The position numbers were made by a program, and so were the translations under genes. A stretch of DNA of 64,000 nucleotides from Natronomicrosphaera sp040876735 (lineage in GTDB: Bacteria > Planctomycetota > Phycisphaerae > Phycisphaerales > Phycisphaeraceae), in the NCBI GenBank assembly GCA_040876735.1, contig JBBDPC010000005.1, positions 1 through 64,000 on the forward strand. The letters run 5' to 3'. Below, one piece after another: positions 17,100 through 27,275 of the stretch; position 1 is the stretch's first letter, and each line of letters begins with the position of its first letter. Below the pieces are notes generated by a model. That model saw only the letters and a list, made by a program, of their open reading frames with translations, was not told the DNA's origin and did not search any database.

Positions 17100-19538
17100 T
17101 CACCCTGGGAAAATGCGGTACGTGGACGGGCGCAGACCGGTGCTCAGGTAGTAGCTTGCCCCGACCATGGACCAGAGCAGCACAGACATCAGTTCCGCGA
17201 CGATCAGGCCGACCATGAACGGCTTGAAGCGGCGGTAGGCATCGAGACCGGCCAGCTTGAGCACGCCGCCCTTGATCGCCGCGGCAAGCAGGAACGAGAC
17301 GGCGAAGTTGTTGGCGGGATACGTGCCCCAAACCAGGAACAGGACGGGGTGGATCGGCCACCAGGGAAGGCGAAGCTGCGCCGCGGCGCAACCGATGACC
17401 AGCCCGATCCCCAGCAAGGTCCATGGAATGTGGCCGGCCATCGGCTGCATGCGCTGGAAGTGTTCAAGTCCGCTGACGCCAGTCGACTCGGCCAACTCGT
17501 TGCGGGCGGAGAGTTCGGTGATCGCCACGGCGGCGCGGTCGATGGTGATTTCAGGAATTGCCTCATTAACCCACCCATCGGAGCCGCGCTGGTCGATGTT
17601 GTACTGGATGGTCAGGCTCACCACGATCGCCACCACCAGCGCGACCACGAGCATCACGCCGATGGCCGTCGCCGCTCGTCCCACGCGCAGCCCGCCGAGC
17701 CTGTCGACCAGCCGAAGCCCGTTGGCCAGGAACGGCGCCGCCGTCTCGCGCGGTTCCATCACGAACACCACGCTGGCGAGCATCAGCACCGCCATCGCCT
17801 CCGTCCCGACGCCCTGGTAGCCGAAAAAGCCCGCCAGAATCATCACCGGCAGCCAGTCAGGCTGGGCATAGAACAGGCCCGTCTCGACGTTGATCCGCGC
17901 CAGCACGAGGAAGATCATCATGACCACGGCCAGCAACAGCACCGTCATCACCATGCTCAGCCCGCCGTAACGAACCAGCAGGAACGTGGCGCCAGCCAGG
18001 CAGAAGACCATCAGCCGGGCGGCCCAGATGGCGCTGGCGTTGACCCCCTCACGGCGGGGCAGGCCCACCGCGCCCGCAGCGACGCGGAGGTAGTAGTGTC
18101 GGCCGAAGTAGAAAATCATCAGCGCCATGCCGAAGTATGCGCCGAAGCGGATCGCCGAGCCGTTGGCGCCCGGCACGAAGTGGCCGGTCTCCAGTGACGT
18201 GCCGAACGCGAGCAGCAGCGAGCCGAGCATCATCCATGCGACGACCGACAGGCCCAGGCTGGTGGCGATCTGCGTCGGGATGAGAAAGCCAAAGCCGATG
18301 ACGGCAAAGTAGATCATCGGGCGAAAGAAGTTGTGGTTGCCGTACACCCGCGAGGCGTTGGGAAACAGCTCGGTCAAGGCGCTCATGTCGAACTGGCGGT
18401 TGATCGACGGCAGGCCGGGGAACCAGTTGGCCAGCCCGTTGAGCGTGTGCAGGCCGAAGACCAAGGCGAAGCCGATCCAGAACAGCCGGTTGTATGCGAT
18501 GGCGGGAAACAGACGCCCTTCCTTCTCCCGGGAAAGTTCCTGCGCCAGTTGGACGACCGGGTACGTCAGTAATTCGCGCCGGGACCACTGTGGATGCACA
18601 ACCACGATCATGCACAGCGTCGCCACCGCGACCAGCGCCAGCGCTCCGCCCCACAGGCGCAGCGTCGGCCACCAGACGCCCCACGGCACGTCCGCAAAGC
18701 CGATGGTCTGCCCCTGCTCGGGGCCGGTGAGCATCAGGTCGATCGCCGGATGCGGCGCGCCGTCGTTGACCAGCAGCCCCGAGCCGGTCGGCGGCGAACG
18801 GAGGGCAGACGGAAACGTGGCTTCGAGCAGATAGCGGTTGAGCCGCTGCACCTGGCGCGGCGTCAGGGTGCCGTCATGCCGGGCCTCGATCAACGCCACC
18901 GCCGGGTCGGGCAACGTCACGTCGGCAAAGGCAACCTCGTCGTACAGATCCGGCTCGATCAGCACACGGTTGATCGCGCGGACCAACTGCCCGCGATCCT
19001 CCGCATCAGGCTTTTCGTCCGCCTCGGCCCAGACCTCAATGACCCGCCGGTCGCCCGCCGAAAGGTGCGCCCGAAACCGCCCCGCCGGGTCCGCCGGATC
19101 GTCCGCATCCGCCTCGGCCAGCCCCGTCAGCAACGACTGCCACTGGCGGACGTACCCCTCGGCCAGCAGCGGCGAGCCGCCGGGCAGGTAGGACATCACC
19201 CGCTGAGCCTGCCAGTTGGTCTTCGTCGGCTCGACCACCACGGGGCGGGTCACCAGCGCCCCGAAGTAGCGCATCAGGTTCGAGCCAGGCCAGCTGCACG
19301 CCGCCAGCCCCAGCGCCAGAATGATCGCCACCTCGCTCGGCCCCAGCGCCATCCGACGCGACATCAGCCGGGCCAGCGGATTCAGCCCCAGCAGCAGCAG
19401 CACGCCAAACCCGAACACCGACGCCGGCAGATGGTTGGCAATGAAAAAGGACTGACGGATCACCTGATCGTTGAAGAACGTGAAACTGACGATGAACAGG
19501 CCCAACGCCGTTCCGATGATCAAGGCCCGTAAGGTCAC
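17100..19538 (-). CDS. Multi-pass membrane protein, DUF6785-like
   Basis: An 812-residue integral membrane protein with about a dozen or more hydrophobic segments, beginning with ALIIGTALGLFIVSFTFF. A soluble section lies near residues 105-290. It fits the large Planctomycetes membrane family annotated DUF6785/DUF6784, which looks like an oligopeptide-transporter-type (OPT-like) fold; function is unproven. The XylR gene starts 79 bases downstream, and an FG-GAP protein gene is divergent. Inference: an uptake or export protein for the compound sensed by XylR. Confidence 0.75.
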   Translation of the reverse strand: MTLRALIIGTALGLFIVSFTFFNDQVIRQSFFIANHLPASVFGFGVLLLLGLNPLARLMSRRMALGPSEVAIILALGLAACSWPGSNLMRYFGALVTRPVVVEPTKTNWQAQRVMSYLPGGSPLLAEGYVRQWQSLLTGLAEADADDPADPAGRFRAHLSAGDRRVIEVWAEADEKPDAEDRGQLVRAINRVLIEPDLYDEVAFADVTLPDPAVALIEARHDGTLTPRQVQRLNRYLLEATFPSALRSPPTGSGLLVNDGAPHPAIDLMLTGPEQGQTIGFADVPWGVWWPTLRLWGGALALVAVATLCMIVVVHPQWSRRELLTYPVVQLAQELSREKEGRLFPAIAYNRLFWIGFALVFGLHTLNGLANWFPGLPSINRQFDMSALTELFPNASRVYGNHNFFRPMIYFAVIGFGFLIPTQIATSLGLSVVAWMMLGSLLLAFGTSLETGHFVPGANGSAIRFGAYFGMALMIFYFGRHYYLRVAAGAVGLPRREGVNASAIWAARLMVFCLAGATFLLVRYGGLSMVMTVLLLAVVMMIFLVLARINVETGLFYAQPDWLPVMILAGFFGYQGVGTEAMAVLMLASVVFVMEPRETAAPFLANGLRLVDRLGGLRVGRAATAIGVMLVVALVVAIVVSLTIQYNIDQRGSDGWVNEAIPEITIDRAAVAITELSARNELAESTGVSGLEHFQRMQPMAGHIPWTLLGIGLVIGCAAAQLRLPWWPIHPVLFLVWGTYPANNFAVSFLLAAAIKGGVLKLAGLDAYRRFKPFMVGLIVAELMSVLLWSMVGASYYLSTGLRPSTYRIFPG

Positions 19539-19651
19539 GTGAAAAACTCCGCACAGGTACTGATATTCGCAATTGTGTTACACTATAACTCACAGCCGCG
19601 GGCCCTGCGAACGTACGCCCTGGCAGCATGGTACGCTATCCGACAACTTGC

Positions 19652-19681
19652 TTGTCTATTTGATGACCAGCGGGGTAGAAT
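19652..19681 (+). promoter_or_regulatory. Possible promoter of the FG-GAP protein gene
   Basis: TTGTCT, an 18-base spacer, then TAGAAT, in the gap between the two divergent genes and about 100 bases before the start codon at 19782. It is a reasonable match to the housekeeping sigma consensus, judged by eye only. Confidence 0.35.
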
Positions 19682-19781
19682 GGCTTGCTCAGACGATCCG
19701 CCCGCGACCGCCAGCCGGCCACGCGGTGGGGCCCACGGGTCTAAAAGTCTGCAATCAAAACTGTTCAACCAAGGAGATCGC

Positions 19782-21665
19782 ATGCGGTTGACAAGCGGCT
19801 TCTCATGCACCGCCATCGTATCGGCCAGTATTACGGGACTCGTGCTCGCGATGGCGGCAGAGCCCGCCCCGGCCCTGATCAACCCCGACTTCACGCCCAT
19901 GCAACTGCTGCACCAGGCGCAGCGCGTGATCGCCATGGAGCTGAAGCCGGGCGAAGATGGCCAATGGACCGTGCGGGTAGCCGAGGCGGTCAAGGGCGAC
20001 GATGCGGACGACCGGCCCGTCGCGTTCGACCTCACTGCCCTGCACGAACGTGACCGGGATGAGGTGGAACGGGCCCTGGGCCAGTGGCGGACCGAGCCGG
20101 GGCTGTTGTTTCTCGGCGAGTTCAGCGACGCCGGCGGCGACACGGCGGGCGCCGGGTTGCTGCACGTGGGCGGCCAGTGGTTGAGTGTGAACACTGCGGC
20201 CCCCGGGCAGCCGTGGCCGATCGAAGCACTGGACCCGAACATGCAGGCGGTGTGGAACGGCGGCACGGACATGCTCCACCGCGCGCTGCGCTACATCCAG
20301 ACGAACCCGTTTCCCGACGTTCCGGTGCAAGCCGGGGCGCGATGGGGCGAGCCGATTGAGGTGGCTACGGTCGCCCCGCCGGTGCACAGCGCGCAGGCGG
20401 TCGACCTGGAAGGCGACGGCCGCCTGGCGATGGTGCTGCTGAACAGCGCGGCGGGCGACCGCCTGCTGCGCTGGGACGAGGGACAGCAAACCCTGATCGA
20501 CATTACCGCCGACCTCGGCTTGCAGTCGAAGTCACGCGCAGCGGCATGTGGCGACTTCACCGGCAACGGCCGACTCGACCTCGCCTCGGCAAACAGCGAT
20601 GGCATCACGCTCTGGCAACAGGCGGAAGACGGCACGTTCACCGCCAGCGATGCGGACCTGGCCCACGACGGCTCGGCCGTGCTCGGACTGGCGGCGATGG
20701 ATGTCGACGGCGGATCCGGCGCAGCCGGCTTGCTGGTGAGCACCGACTCCGTCCCGCAACTGATCACCCGCACCGGGCAAGGCGACTACCAGTCACGCCC
20801 CATCACCGCAATCGATCCCGACCCGGCGCTCGGCCAGGCCCACGCGGCCCTCGTCGCTGACTTCACCGGCGACGGCGTGGCCGACGTGCTGCAACCTTTC
20901 GCCGAGGGCGCCCGCCTCTTCCCCGGCGTCGCCCCGGGCGACTTCGACAAGCCGCAGTCGCTCGACGGACTCACCCTCGGTGACGAGCCGACGCAGGCGA
21001 TCGTCGCCGACTTCGACCACGACGGCCGCTTCGACGTCTACTTCGCCGGCGACGCGGGCAGCTTCTTCTGGCACAACGCCGGCGACGGGCAGTTCCGCGA
21101 ACGGTTGAGCCTCACCGGCGAAGTCTCCTACCACACACGTGCCAACAGCGTCGCGCCGGTGTTGTGCGATCTGAACGCCGACGGCCGACAGGACTTGACG
21201 ATCCTCTATCGCCACCAGGGGCCGCAATACTTTTTCAACCGTGGGTTCCACAGCTTCGGCTTCGCGATCGACTTCGACCCGATGGACGTGCTGGCGGACC
21301 TCGGGCAAGGCCAGCAGGCCGGCGTCGCCGCGGACTTCACCGGCGATGGGGCGCAGGAACTGGCGATGGTGCTCAACGACGGCACGCTCTGGCTGATGCG
21401 CCGCGACGTGGACGACGTGCCCGGCCTGGCGGTGCGGGCTGCCCTGCCCGCCACAGCCGACCTGACCGGGCCCCTGCGGGTGACGGCAGAGTATGACGAG
21501 CGATCGCTCGGCGCCTGGAGCGTGACGGCCGGCGCGGGTGAGGCTTATTTCGGCTTGCCGATGGCCGGTCCGGTGGTGCTGCGCTGGCAGACGCCCGACG
21601 GCGAATGGCACGAGCAGGAAGTCGTCGCCGAGCGCGGCGCGGTGCACGTGGAGTTGACGCCTTGA
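19782..21665 (+). CDS. Secreted FG-GAP/VCBS repeat protein
   Basis: A 627-residue exported protein. After the signal peptide and an unrecognised N-terminal region (about 25-190) come at least five calcium-binding FG-GAP/VCBS-type loops: DFTGNGRLDLASAN, DFTGDGVADVLQ, DFDHDGRFDVYFAG, DLNADGRQDLTILY and DFTGDGAQELAMVL. These form a beta-propeller. AAGGAG lies 5 bases before the ATG. The role is probably a surface or periplasmic binding scaffold. The PQQ-type propeller gene follows on the same strand after a 30-bp inverted repeat. Confidence 0.85.
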   Translation: MRLTSGFSCTAIVSASITGLVLAMAAEPAPALINPDFTPMQLLHQAQRVIAMELKPGEDGQWTVRVAEAVKGDDADDRPVAFDLTALHERDRDEVERALGQWRTEPGLLFLGEFSDAGGDTAGAGLLHVGGQWLSVNTAAPGQPWPIEALDPNMQAVWNGGTDMLHRALRYIQTNPFPDVPVQAGARWGEPIEVATVAPPVHSAQAVDLEGDGRLAMVLLNSAAGDRLLRWDEGQQTLIDITADLGLQSKSRAAACGDFTGNGRLDLASANSDGITLWQQAEDGTFTASDADLAHDGSAVLGLAAMDVDGGSGAAGLLVSTDSVPQLITRTGQGDYQSRPITAIDPDPALGQAHAALVADFTGDGVADVLQPFAEGARLFPGVAPGDFDKPQSLDGLTLGDEPTQAIVADFDHDGRFDVYFAGDAGSFFWHNAGDGQFRERLSLTGEVSYHTRANSVAPVLCDLNADGRQDLTILYRHQGPQYFFNRGFHSFGFAIDFDPMDVLADLGQGQQAGVAADFTGDGAQELAMVLNDGTLWLMRRDVDDVPGLAVRAALPATADLTGPLRVTAEYDERSLGAWSVTAGAGEAYFGLPMAGPVVLRWQTPDGEWHEQEVVAERGAVHVELTP

Positions 21666-21703
21666 GAACGTTTGAAAAGCCACCGATGCACACGGATCGG
21701 ACC

Positions 21704-21783
21704 TTTAGCCCCGCAGCGCAGCGGAGGGCGCGGCCGCCGATGACGCAGGGTTCCCGCGCCCTCCGCTGCGCTGCGGGGCTAAA
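21704..21783. repeat. 30-bp perfect inverted repeat
   Basis: Left arm 21704-21733 and right arm 21754-21783 are exact reverse complements over 30 bases (left arm starts TTTAGCCCCGCAGCG), with a 20-base loop. It lies in the 190-base gap between two plus-strand genes. It could act as a transcription barrier or be a mobile palindromic element; there is no U tract. Confidence 0.9.
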
Positions 21784-21855
21784 TGCTCTGTGTCTCTGTG
21801 GTTCACTCATGCCGGATTGTGTTTTTAGAAGCTCTTAATCCAGGACTTGAAGCTT

Positions 21856-24483
21856 ATGCATGATTCGCTGGCTGTGGTGCCGGTGCTTGTCGGGCCGATG
21901 CAGGTGTTGCTGGCGATTCTGCCGGGCATCCTGATGGCGTTGGGGGGGACGCTGGTTTACCTGCTCAAGCCGTCGACGATGAAGGTGGGGCTTCAGTTGC
22001 TCTGGCGTGTGAAGGTGACGGTGGTGCTGGTCACTGCCGTGGTGGCCGGGAGCGTCACGCTGGCGGGCGCCGTGCTGCCGCAGCGGCAGACGTCGGTGTC
22101 GGAGGCGGAGGCGTCGGCGCATGACTGGCCGCAGTTCCGCGGCGGCCTGGCACGGCGCGGGGCATTGCCAGGTGCGGCCGGGCCGGTGCAGGGCGGCATC
22201 AACTGGACGTTCAACCAGCCGGCGGACACCTTTTACTCGTCACCGACCGTGGTGGGCAACCGGGTCTACGTGGCCTCGGCGACCGGGCTGAGCGTCTTCA
22301 ACAAGCAGGGCGTGGGGGAGATCTTCTGCCTCGACGCGGACACGGGCGGGCTGGTCTGGCGCGGCGGGCCCAGCGACTACCGGGCCACCTTCTCCTCGCC
22401 GTCCGTGGTGGGCAACCGCCTGGCGATCGGCGAGGGGCTGCACCAGGCACGCGACGCGCGCGTCGTCGTGCTCGACCTCGACCGCGACGGCGAAGTGCTC
22501 TGGACCTACCGCACGAACAGCCACGCCGAGTCGTCGCCGGTGATCCACGACGGCCGCGTCTACAGCGGCTCGGGCCGGGACGGCTGGTACTGCTTTGAAC
22601 TCGAACCGGATGCGGACGGCAATGCCCAGGTCGTCTGGCACGTGCCCGGCGACCGCTACCCCGACGCCTCGGGCTCAGCCAGTGTGCACGACGGCGTGGT
22701 TTACGTCCCCATGGGCCGATGGGGCGGCACCGGCGTCGCCGCGCTCGACGCCGACACGGGCGACGAACTGTGGCGCATCGACACTGCCCACGCCGTCTTC
22801 TCCGGCCCGACGATCGCCGAGCAAGCCAACCTGCTGTTCGTCGGCATGGGCACGGGCAACTTCATCCAGACCGCCGAGCAGGCGATCACCGCCGAGTTGA
22901 ACTACCTCCGCGAGCAAGGCGCCACCGAAGCCGAAGTCGAAGCGGCACGCCCTCGCTTCGGCCCCGGCGGCGCGGTCTGGGCCATCGACCTCGACACCCA
23001 CGACGTGCAATGGCGCTTCGACACCGAACGGGCGGTGCTCGGCCAGGTCGCCGCGGCCGACGATCGCATCTACTTCGGCTCGCGCGACGGCCACCTCTAC
23101 AGCGTCTCGTTCGCCGGCGACCTGCTGGGCAAATGGAACGCCCACGCGCCGATCGTCGCCTCGCCCGCCGTCACCGACGACCATGTCTACATCGTCACGG
23201 AAAACGGCCGACTCTACGGCCTCACCCGCGACACGCTCCGGCCCGTCTGGGAGTTCACCCTCGCCGACACCGGCCGGTTCCTCAGCTCGCCCGCCGTCGC
23301 ACGCGGCCAGGTCTACGTCGGCACCGAAGGCGCGGGCCTGCTCGCCGTCGGCTCGCCCGCCAGCGATGACCGTGACGCCGACACACCCCACTGGCCCGGC
23401 CACCTTGCCGGCCCCGGTCAGCCCGGCAGCCTCGCCGCAGGCCCCTTGCCCGGTCGCGGCGGACTGCTCTGGCGCTACCCCGATCCCGACGACGACAACG
23501 AAACCCCCGCCCCCCACATCTCCGCCCCGCCCGCCTACCTCGATCAACACCTGTATCTTCCCATCGCCGACGGCTCCGAGCCCGGCATCGTCAGCCTCCC
23601 GCTGGACGACGCCAGCCGTGACGCTCCCACCCCACGCTGGTTCCACCCCGTCGCCAATGGCGTCCACCGCTCGCCCGCCGTCACCGCCGACCTCGCCTTC
23701 TTCACCGACGGCCAACCCGGCGACGCCGACCGCCACCTCCACGCCCTCGACCTCGACACCGGCGACGTGCAGTGGCAACACCCACTGGCCACCGGCGTCG
23801 CCGGCCGGTTCGTCATCGACCGCGATCGCCTCTACATTCAAGACCAGGACGAGCACCTCACACAACTCGATCACGCCGGCGACGTCCAGTGGCGGCAACG
23901 CCTCGGCCGCGTCGTCCACACGCCCGCCAGCCACAACGACATGCTCGTCGTCGCCACCGACCGCCCCGCCATGCTCGCCGCGCTCGATCGTCACACCGGC
24001 CGCACCTTGTGGCGCGTCCCGCTTGCCGACGTCCCCACCACCGGGCCGGCCGTGGTCGACCACACCATCTATCTCGGCACCGAGCAGGGGCTCGCTGCAC
24101 ATGACCTGCGCGACGGCTCGCAACGCTGGGGGGTCGGCGGCGGGGCGGTCACGTCTACTTTCACCATGGGTCGTCACTATCTCGCCTACATCAACCCTGA
24201 AGGCACGCTGCATCTGATCGACCACGCCACGGGCGACGTCATCGCCACGCAGATGCACGCGCAACCCGATGTGCCGCCGCTGTTCGTCCGCGACCGTCTG
24301 GTCTACCTCAGCCGGGGCAACCTGCTCACGCTCGATCTCGATCAGCCCGACACCGCACGTCCGCAGCGCTGGATGGCCGTCGGCTGGCTCGGCGAGATCA
24401 CCGCCCCTCTGGTCGCCGTCGACGCATCCCTCTACCTCGCCACCGATGAGCGCGGCCTGGTCCGAATCGGGAGGCCGCAGTGA
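21856..24483 (+). CDS. PQQ-type (BamB-like) beta-propeller membrane protein
   Basis: An 875-residue protein. Two hydrophobic N-terminal segments (about 10-36 and 54-73) anchor it. The rest is a series of PQQ-like propeller blades recognisable by repeated VVGNRVYVAS..., DTGGLVWRG, DADTGDELWRIDT, DDRIYFGSRDGHLY, RGQVYVGTEGAGLLAV and HTGRTLWRVPL patterns, enough for two propellers. Such domains usually bind other proteins rather than PQQ. The ATG at 21856 is chosen for the AGGA upstream; a TTG 9 bases earlier is in frame. The stop codon overlaps the next start (GTGA), so the three genes from 21.9 to 28.1 kb are one operon. Confidence 0.85.
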   Translation: MHDSLAVVPVLVGPMQVLLAILPGILMALGGTLVYLLKPSTMKVGLQLLWRVKVTVVLVTAVVAGSVTLAGAVLPQRQTSVSEAEASAHDWPQFRGGLARRGALPGAAGPVQGGINWTFNQPADTFYSSPTVVGNRVYVASATGLSVFNKQGVGEIFCLDADTGGLVWRGGPSDYRATFSSPSVVGNRLAIGEGLHQARDARVVVLDLDRDGEVLWTYRTNSHAESSPVIHDGRVYSGSGRDGWYCFELEPDADGNAQVVWHVPGDRYPDASGSASVHDGVVYVPMGRWGGTGVAALDADTGDELWRIDTAHAVFSGPTIAEQANLLFVGMGTGNFIQTAEQAITAELNYLREQGATEAEVEAARPRFGPGGAVWAIDLDTHDVQWRFDTERAVLGQVAAADDRIYFGSRDGHLYSVSFAGDLLGKWNAHAPIVASPAVTDDHVYIVTENGRLYGLTRDTLRPVWEFTLADTGRFLSSPAVARGQVYVGTEGAGLLAVGSPASDDRDADTPHWPGHLAGPGQPGSLAAGPLPGRGGLLWRYPDPDDDNETPAPHISAPPAYLDQHLYLPIADGSEPGIVSLPLDDASRDAPTPRWFHPVANGVHRSPAVTADLAFFTDGQPGDADRHLHALDLDTGDVQWQHPLATGVAGRFVIDRDRLYIQDQDEHLTQLDHAGDVQWRQRLGRVVHTPASHNDMLVVATDRPAMLAALDRHTGRTLWRVPLADVPTTGPAVVDHTIYLGTEQGLAAHDLRDGSQRWGVGGGAVTSTFTMGRHYLAYINPEGTLHLIDHATGDVIATQMHAQPDVPPLFVRDRLVYLSRGNLLTLDLDQPDTARPQRWMAVGWLGEITAPLVAVDASLYLATDERGLVRIGRPQ

Positions 24484-27275
24484 ACATGCCCACGCCCTCC
24501 GCACCACAGCAGGCATCACGAAACGCCACCCGCTGGATCTACGCCTTTGACGACGCCCTGCCTCCCGGCCACAACGAGCCCAAGGCCCTGCTCGGCGGCA
24601 AGGGGGCGAGCCTGGCGGCGATGAGTCGAGCCGGCCTGCGCGTGCCGCCGGGGTTCACCATCACCACCGCCGCATGCCGGCACGTCATGGATCATGCCGG
24701 CGCCTGGCCGGCCGAACTCGAACAGCAGGTGCGCGCGGCGCTCGAGCAACTCGAAGCCCGCACCGACCGGCGCTTCGGACAAGGACCCCAGCCGCTGCTC
24801 GTCTCCGTCCGCTCCGGCGCGGCCGTCTCCATGCCGGGCATGATGGACACTCTGCTCAACTGCGGCGTCCATCCGGGCCTGGCGGACGAGGTGGGCGACA
24901 CGCCCGGCTTCTGGCGCGTCTATATGCAATTCGTGATCGCCTTTGCCAAAAGCGCCGCGGGCATCGACCTCGCCGAGCAGATCGACACCCGCGCTGATGC
25001 AAAGCCGTCGCGCGAGCTGGCCCGGCAATACCGCGAAGCATACGAGCGCGCAGCGGGCAAGCCGTTCCCCGATCAACCCTGGGAGGCGCTGGTCCAGGGG
25101 ATCGATGCCGTGTTCAATTCCTGGAGCAGCGAACGCGCCAACGCCTACCGCAAGCAGCACAACATCCAGGGCCTCGCCGGCACGGCCGTCAACGTGCAGG
25201 TCATATTCCCCTCCCACGTCTCGGGCGTACTGTTCACCGTCGACCCCAATGCTCTCGCCGCCGAGCGAATGGTCGTCGAAGCGTCGCACGGCCTCGGCGA
25301 AGCGGTCGTCTCCGGCGACGTCACGCCCGACCGCTTCCTCGTCGATCGCAACGATTTCACCCGCATCGAAACCCACCTCGGCCAGCGCGGCGACGTCGTC
25401 GCCAGCCTCGGCGATGAAACCGGCCCGCCCGATCAATCCACCCTCACCGCCAACCAGCTTCTCGAACTGTGCGAGTTGGCGCGCAACGTCGAAACCCACT
25501 TCGACGCACCCATGGACATCGAATGGGGATGGTCACACGGTCAGTTCGCCCTGCTGCAATGCCGGCCGATCCGCGGCCTCGACGTCGCCCGCGCGGTCGA
25601 GCCTGCCCGGCAAGCCGAAATCGCACGGCTGCGCACGCTCGTCGGCCCCGGCAAAAAGGCCCGCCGGGTGTGGGTCGCCCACAACCTCGGCGAAACGCTG
25701 CGCACCCCCACGCCCCTGACCTGGGACATCGTCCGCCGGTTCATGCACGGCTCAGGCGGCTTCGGCCTGATGTACCGCGACCTCGGCTACCGCCCTTCCG
25801 CCGACGTCTGCGAGCATGGCTTTCTCGAACTCATCGGCCAGCGCATCTACGCCGACCCCGAACGCCTCGCCGGCCTGTTCTGGGACGGCATGCCCCTGCG
25901 CTACGACCTCGATGCCGTGCTCCACGACCCCGGCACGCTCGACCGCGCCCCCACCATCTTCGACCCCGAACGCGCCGACGGCACGTTCCTGATCAGACTG
26001 CCCCGCCTGGTCACGGCCATGTTCCGCTGCGCCCGCAAAGTGCGGCGTGATCGATATACCGCCAAACAGCACTTCGAACAGCAGGTGCTCCCCCCTTACC
26101 TCGACTACATCCGCGCGAAACACGCGCAGAACCTCGCTAACCTGTCCACCCCCGACCTGATCGTCGAGTTGCACGACCGCCGACGCCGGGTGCTCGATCA
26201 GTTCGGCAAGGAGTCGCTCAAGCCCGGCTTCTTCGGCGGCCTCGCGCTGGGCGAGCTGCGCCAACGGCTCACCCAGCTCATGGGGCCGACCGAAGGCGAA
26301 CGCTACACCAACGCCCTCACCACCGCGCTCGACGGCGACACCACCTACGAGCAGGACGCGATGCTCGAAGACGTCGCCCACGGCCGCGCGGACATGCCCG
26401 AGTTCCTCGAACGCTTCGGCCATCGCACCGGCGGGGAAATGGAACTGGCCGAGCCGCGCTGGCGCGAAGATCCGAGCTACCTGGAACAGATCGCCACCCG
26501 CCTGCGCAAGGACACCGGCCCGTCACTGGCCGAGCGCCATGCGCAGAACGTCGCCAAACGGCATGACGCCGAGCGGAAACTGCCCGACGCGCTCGCCCAC
26601 CACGGCGGCAGCGCCTTCCGTGAACGCATCGACGAACAGTTGCAGCTCGCCCGCACGCTGCTGCCCTACCGCGAGGCGGGCAAGCATTACCTCATGATGG
26701 GCTACGAGCTGATTCGGCAGGCCATCGTCGAACTCGGCCGCCGCTGGGACCTCGGCCGCGACGTGTTCTACCTCCAGCTCGACGAGCTCGACCGCTTTGA
26801 ACACGATCGCGACGCCCTGCTGGAAACGCTCGAGCAACGCAAGGTGCATTGCCAGGCGTTGCAGCGATTGGACATGCCGAACGTGATCGACTCCGCCACG
26901 CTTGACGCACTCGGCCAGCCCCCGGAACTGGAAGGCGCCGACGCATTCGAAGGCAGCGCCGTCTCGGCGGGCACGGCCATCGGCGTGGCCCGCATCGTGC
27001 GCGATCCGCGCGAGGCCGGCGACCTCGGCGAAGGATACATCCTCGTCTGCCCGTCCACTGATCCCGGCTGGACCCCGCTGTTCATCGGCGCTCGCGGTCT
27101 CATCGTCGAGCGCGGCGGCACGCTGTCGCACGGGGCGATCGTCGCCCGCGATTTCGGCATCCCCGCCATCGTCTGCCCCAATGCCACACGGCTGATCCAC
27201 AGCGGCGATGAACTGCGCGTCGACGGCAACACCGGCCGCATCACCGTGACCCGACGGGAGACCGACCATGCTTGA
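24480..27275 (+). CDS. Dikinase-like phosphotransferase (ATP-grasp + mobile His domain, no PEP barrel)
   Basis: A 931-residue protein of the pyruvate-phosphate-dikinase/PEP-synthase superfamily. The ATP-grasp half starts with LLGGKGASLAAM (38-49) and SVRSGAAVSMPGMMDT (109-124), with the nucleotide-binding VEASHGLGEAVVSG further on. A long helical middle domain follows (about 370-830). The swivelling phosphohistidine domain is at the very C-terminus (GGTLSHGAIVARDFGIP, His884). The PEP/pyruvate-binding barrel of true dikinases is absent. This order matches rifampin phosphotransferase, in which the middle domain binds the acceptor. The acceptor here is unknown. GTG at 24480 overlaps the upstream stop; ATG at 24486 is also possible. 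Confidence 0.88.
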   Translation: MNMPTPSAPQQASRNATRWIYAFDDALPPGHNEPKALLGGKGASLAAMSRAGLRVPPGFTITTAACRHVMDHAGAWPAELEQQVRAALEQLEARTDRRFGQGPQPLLVSVRSGAAVSMPGMMDTLLNCGVHPGLADEVGDTPGFWRVYMQFVIAFAKSAAGIDLAEQIDTRADAKPSRELARQYREAYERAAGKPFPDQPWEALVQGIDAVFNSWSSERANAYRKQHNIQGLAGTAVNVQVIFPSHVSGVLFTVDPNALAAERMVVEASHGLGEAVVSGDVTPDRFLVDRNDFTRIETHLGQRGDVVASLGDETGPPDQSTLTANQLLELCELARNVETHFDAPMDIEWGWSHGQFALLQCRPIRGLDVARAVEPARQAEIARLRTLVGPGKKARRVWVAHNLGETLRTPTPLTWDIVRRFMHGSGGFGLMYRDLGYRPSADVCEHGFLELIGQRIYADPERLAGLFWDGMPLRYDLDAVLHDPGTLDRAPTIFDPERADGTFLIRLPRLVTAMFRCARKVRRDRYTAKQHFEQQVLPPYLDYIRAKHAQNLANLSTPDLIVELHDRRRRVLDQFGKESLKPGFFGGLALGELRQRLTQLMGPTEGERYTNALTTALDGDTTYEQDAMLEDVAHGRADMPEFLERFGHRTGGEMELAEPRWREDPSYLEQIATRLRKDTGPSLAERHAQNVAKRHDAERKLPDALAHHGGSAFRERIDEQLQLARTLLPYREAGKHYLMMGYELIRQAIVELGRRWDLGRDVFYLQLDELDRFEHDRDALLETLEQRKVHCQALQRLDMPNVIDSATLDALGQPPELEGADAFEGSAVSAGTAIGVARIVRDPREAGDLGEGYILVCPSTDPGWTPLFIGARGLIVERGGTLSHGAIVARDFGIPAIVCPNATRLIHSGDELRVDGNTGRITVTRRETDHA

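Noticed and set aside
24480..27275. Annotation as true pyruvate phosphate dikinase or PEP synthase
   Set aside because: The C-terminal PEP/pyruvate-binding barrel is missing and the His domain is the last domain.
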